Source: a virus
IMG/VR virus record: IMGVR_UViG_3300008107_000506
Span: 1 to 21,907 of that record
Reading direction: 5' to 3' (one strand)
DNA: 21,907 bases
The translations under genes and the position numbers were made by a program. Numbering within the stretch: position 1 is the first letter of the stretch; every line of letters starts with the position of its first letter. Of the stretch, positions 19,662-21,907 are shown piece after piece. The notes under the pieces were generated by a model that was not told where the DNA came from, ran no database searches, and was given only the letters and a program-made list of their open reading frames with translations.

Positions 19662-21332
19662 GTGACTTTTTTTAAATCAAATGTAAATCCAATGTTTCGG
19701 AATCAACTTTCTGAAACAATTTTCAATTCAAAGTATCGTCACCAAGGTGCTGAATCTTGGGAAGAATTGTCCAAGACTCTTGTTGAGCATGTTTGTAAAG
19801 ACCATATGGACAAAGACAAAAGACAGATGCTTTTTGAGCTTATCCGGGACATGAAGTTTATTCCCGGTGGTCGGTATCTTTACTATGCAGGAAGAGACAA
19901 GGCATTTTTTAACAACTGCTATCTTTTAAAAGCAGAAGAAGACACAAGAGAAGATTGGGCAAATCTGTCTTGGAAATCTGAGTCTTGTCTTATGACTGGT
20001 GGTGGTATCGGTGTTGACTACTCTGTTTATAGACCATCCGGGGCAATTATTTCCCGTACAGGTGGTTTTGCGTCCGGACCTATTCCAAAGATGATGATGA
20101 TCAATGAGATTGGTCGAAGAGTTATGCAAGGGGGTTCTCGTAGGTCCGCTATCTACGCCTCACTTAATTGGCAACATAAGGACATTCAAACTTTTCTTAA
20201 TGTTAAGGATTGGGATGCTTTAAAGGTAGGCAACACTGGGTTAACCTTAAAAGATATTAAAGAACAAGATTTTGATTTTCCAGCACCACTAGATATGACA
20301 AATATCTCGGTAAACTACGATACCAAGTGGTTACTAAACTATATGAAAACAAACAATTCTGGTGACACATTTAAGAAAAATGTAACACAGGCCATGAAGA
20401 CGGGTGAGCCGGGATTTAGCTTTAACTTCTTTGATAAAGAAAACGAAACTCTTCGTAACGCATGTACTGAAGTAACCTCTAGTGATGATTCAGACGTATG
20501 TAATCTTGGTAGTATCAATCTTTCACGAATTGAGACTGTAGAAGAATTTGCTTCTGCTGTAGCTCTAGCCACAGAATTTCTTCTTATTGGTACACTCAAA
20601 GCTGATCTTCCCTATGAAAAGGTCTACCAAACAAGAGAGAAAAACCGCCGACTAGGTTTAGGTATTATGGGTGTACACGAGTGGCTTCTTCAACGAGGTC
20701 ACAAATACGAAATGAACGATGACCTTCGTAACTGGATGTCTGTTTACAAAGGTGTTAGCGATCATGTATCAAAAACAGAATCAGATAGGCTAGGTATTTC
20801 TAGACCAGTAGCTAACAGAGCTATTGCACCAACTGGAACTATTGGTATTCTTGCAGGGACTACTACAGGTATTGAACCAGTATATGCAGTGGCTTATAAG
20901 CGCCGATACCTAAAAGGAACTAAGTGGCACTATCAAAACTATGTAGACCATGCTGCTCAACAAATTATTCAGAGTACAGGCGTTGACCCAGACAAAGTAG
21001 AAAGTGCTATTGATCTAGCAGCAGACTACGAGAGGCGTATTAAGTTTCAAGCAGACGTACAAGACTACGTTGATATGTCTATCTCTAGTACAATTAACCT
21101 ACCAGCTTGGGGAACTGATCTTAACAATGAGGATAAGGTAGACCACTTTGCCTCTGTATTAGCTAAGTATGCACCTAGGCTTCGTGGGTTTACGTGTTAC
21201 CCTGATGGGGCGCGTGGTGGTCAACCTTTAACTCCAATTTCTTACAAAGAAGCTATTGAAACTTTGGGAACTGAGCACGTAGAAATGAACGATGTTTGTG
21301 ATATTACTTCAGGAGGTTATTGTGGGTCTTGA
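19662..21332 (+). CDS. Adenosylcobalamin-dependent (class II) ribonucleotide reductase
   Basis: The product is 556 aa from GTG 19662, with AAGGA (19651-19655) 6 bases upstream. RNR features are FIPGGRYLYYAG (66-77), Cys86 in NNCYLL and the thiyl-radical cysteine Cys268 in NACTE (Asn266, Glu270). Cys280 in SDVCNLGSINL (partner of Cys86) and APTGTIGILAGTTTGIEPVY follow. Cys546 and Cys554 near the C-terminus (CDITSGGYCGS) would re-reduce the active site. The lack of a small subunit gene in the window, the sequence style and the short length suit class II, which needs vitamin B12. The usual NPCGE box reads NACTE here. It supplies dNTPs for phage replication. Confidence 0.9.
   Translation: MTFFKSNVNPMFRNQLSETIFNSKYRHQGAESWEELSKTLVEHVCKDHMDKDKRQMLFELIRDMKFIPGGRYLYYAGRDKAFFNNCYLLKAEEDTREDWANLSWKSESCLMTGGGIGVDYSVYRPSGAIISRTGGFASGPIPKMMMINEIGRRVMQGGSRRSAIYASLNWQHKDIQTFLNVKDWDALKVGNTGLTLKDIKEQDFDFPAPLDMTNISVNYDTKWLLNYMKTNNSGDTFKKNVTQAMKTGEPGFSFNFFDKENETLRNACTEVTSSDDSDVCNLGSINLSRIETVEEFASAVALATEFLLIGTLKADLPYEKVYQTREKNRRLGLGIMGVHEWLLQRGHKYEMNDDLRNWMSVYKGVSDHVSKTESDRLGISRPVANRAIAPTGTIGILAGTTTGIEPVYAVAYKRRYLKGTKWHYQNYVDHAAQQIIQSTGVDPDKVESAIDLAADYERRIKFQADVQDYVDMSISSTINLPAWGTDLNNEDKVDHFASVLAKYAPRLRGFTCYPDGARGGQPLTPISYKEAIETLGTEHVEMNDVCDITSGGYCGS
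21311..21331 (+). promoter_or_regulatory. Strong Shine-Dalgarno inside the RNR C-terminal codons
   Basis: AGGAGG (21311-21316) encodes part of the final Gly-Gly of RNR and is the strongest ribosome binding site seen in the window. In-frame TTG codons for the next gene lie 3 bases (21320) and 12 bases (21329) downstream, so neither spacing is ideal. Confidence 0.55.
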
Positions 21333-21601
21333 AGAGAAATTTATTTACTCATAGAGAAAGAGTACCAGAAATTCATCCTTGGGTTGTTAAACAAATTACC
21401 ATACCCGGCCCAACAAGAGAAGAATTTGATTCTTTGAAAAAAACTGTTGATGAAATGATGAAGCTTTTAAAAAGAGCAAAAAAGTATGACCAAGAAAACA
21501 ACGAACCTGACTGTGAAATTGAAGACAAAATGCAATTTCTAAGAGAAGTAGCAAAAAGAGTTGGTGTTGATTTAGACAAAGAGTTGATTAAAAATGTCTA
21601 A
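21320..21601 (+). CDS. Hypothetical coiled-coil-like protein, about 90 aa
   Basis: The start is TTG 21320 or TTG 21329; the AGGAGG at 21311 serves one of them. The protein has a basic N-terminus and a long helix with heptad-like spacing (FDSLKKTVDEMMKLLKRAKKY, about 36-56), then an acidic segment and a second helix (MQFLREVAKRVGVDLDKELI). It would plausibly form dimers. It follows RNR with a 13-base overlap. No known family is recognised; a regulatory or chaperone role for RNR would be speculation. Confidence 0.6.
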   Translation: MWVLKRNLFTHRERVPEIHPWVVKQITIPGPTREEFDSLKKTVDEMMKLLKRAKKYDQENNEPDCEIEDKMQFLREVAKRVGVDLDKELIKNV

Positions 21602-21622
21602 TGATTATGAGAACGACCAAAG

Positions 21623-21907
21623 ATGACAAGCAAAGATTCTACCAAAGGTATAAAAAGTGATGGTTGGTCCACCAGATATTACGAGCTTCCAGAAGGTTCT
21701 AAAGAGTTACAAGATTTAATTGAGTATAAAAATATGAATTTTGCTGTAGCTAACATCTTTAAAGCTGCTTACCGTTTAGGGGATAAAGAAGGAACTAGTC
21801 CCGAATACGACCTAAATAAAATTGTCTTTTTTGCTGAAAGAGAACTAATTAGAAGGAAAAAACTAAGTGATCAAAGCAGTATACCTGACAGTGATTCTAA
21901 TGGTTAG
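21623..21907 (+). CDS. DUF3310-like small protein, 94 aa
   Basis: The product is 94 aa from ATG 21623 and is complete: the stop TAG is the last codon of the window. The core LQDLIEYKNMNFAVANIFKA (30-49), followed by YRLG and YDLNKIVFFAERELIRR, follows the pattern of DUF3310 proteins (Gly/Ala-Asn-x-hydrophobic-Lys, then an aspartate-led helix). That family includes part of T7 gp1.7, a nucleotide kinase. Here only the short helical domain is present, so kinase activity cannot be claimed. A 10-codon ORF at 21594-21626 overlaps its start (ATGA). Confidence 0.6.
   Translation: MTSKDSTKGIKSDGWSTRYYELPEGSKELQDLIEYKNMNFAVANIFKAAYRLGDKEGTSPEYDLNKIVFFAERELIRRKKLSDQSSIPDSDSNG

Noticed and set aside
21594-21626. 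A 10-codon ORF overlapping the start of the last gene
   Set aside because: It is too short to call. It may simply help translational coupling.

Overview
This window looks like part of a lytic, T7-like tailed-phage genome. Every convincing gene is on the + strand. Genes are packed with 1-23 base stop/start overlaps. The core is a T7-type replication set: primase-helicase, family A DNA polymerase, single-stranded DNA-binding protein, Cas4/RecB-type exonuclease and endonuclease I. It is followed by nucleotide-metabolism genes: flavin-dependent ThyX, a MazG-like pyrophosphohydrolase and a cobalamin-type (class II) ribonucleotide reductase. There is no integrase, repressor or virion structural gene in the window. 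The combination of T7-type replication with ThyX and class II RNR is common in marine alphaproteobacterial and cyanobacterial phages, so such a host is a reasonable guess. It is inference and not shown by the sequence.

Layout. (1) 2-535: the 3' end of a more GC-rich unknown gene, closed by a strong intrinsic terminator (538-567). (2) 603-1557: small unknown proteins, including one gene whose 5' end looks frameshifted and one 44-residue membrane protein. (3) 1624-1700: a tRNA-Arg(UCU), followed by about 310 bases without an ORF that contain several predicted hairpins. (4) 2011-2749: a small membrane protein and a cytidine/dCMP deaminase. (5) 2742-9674: an operon dominated by amide-bond chemistry. 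It holds a gamma-glutamylcyclotransferase, a class I and a class II glutamine amidotransferase, two different glutamine-synthetase-fold COOH-NH2 ligases and an ATP-grasp ligase, plus two proteins I do not recognise. (6) 9671-9828: an AT-rich regulatory or origin-like stretch with five copies of TAACTTAG. (7) 9829-11031: small accessory genes, including a GC-rich patch with a lipoprotein. (8) 10973-17211: replication and recombination. (9) 17201-21907: small genes, ThyX, an HNH-like protein, MazG, class II RNR and a DUF3310-like protein.

How the genes may work together. The replication and nucleotide modules should supply and copy phage DNA. The amidoligase operon has all the parts of a ribosome-independent pathway: ligases that join carboxylates to amines, amidotransferases that release ammonia or cleave gamma-glutamyl bonds, and a cyclotransferase that trims gamma-glutamyl groups. 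The family set resembles the peptide-synthesis neighbourhoods predicted computationally for phiEco32-like phages. The product and target (peptide metabolite, cell wall, host protein or DNA base) cannot be read from the sequence.

The most unexpected signal is a perfect 57-bp inverted repeat. One copy (2515-2571) encodes the catalytic HAE motif of the deaminase. The other (6990-7046) lies 4.4 kb away in antisense orientation and encodes the last residues of the first COOH-NH2 ligase.
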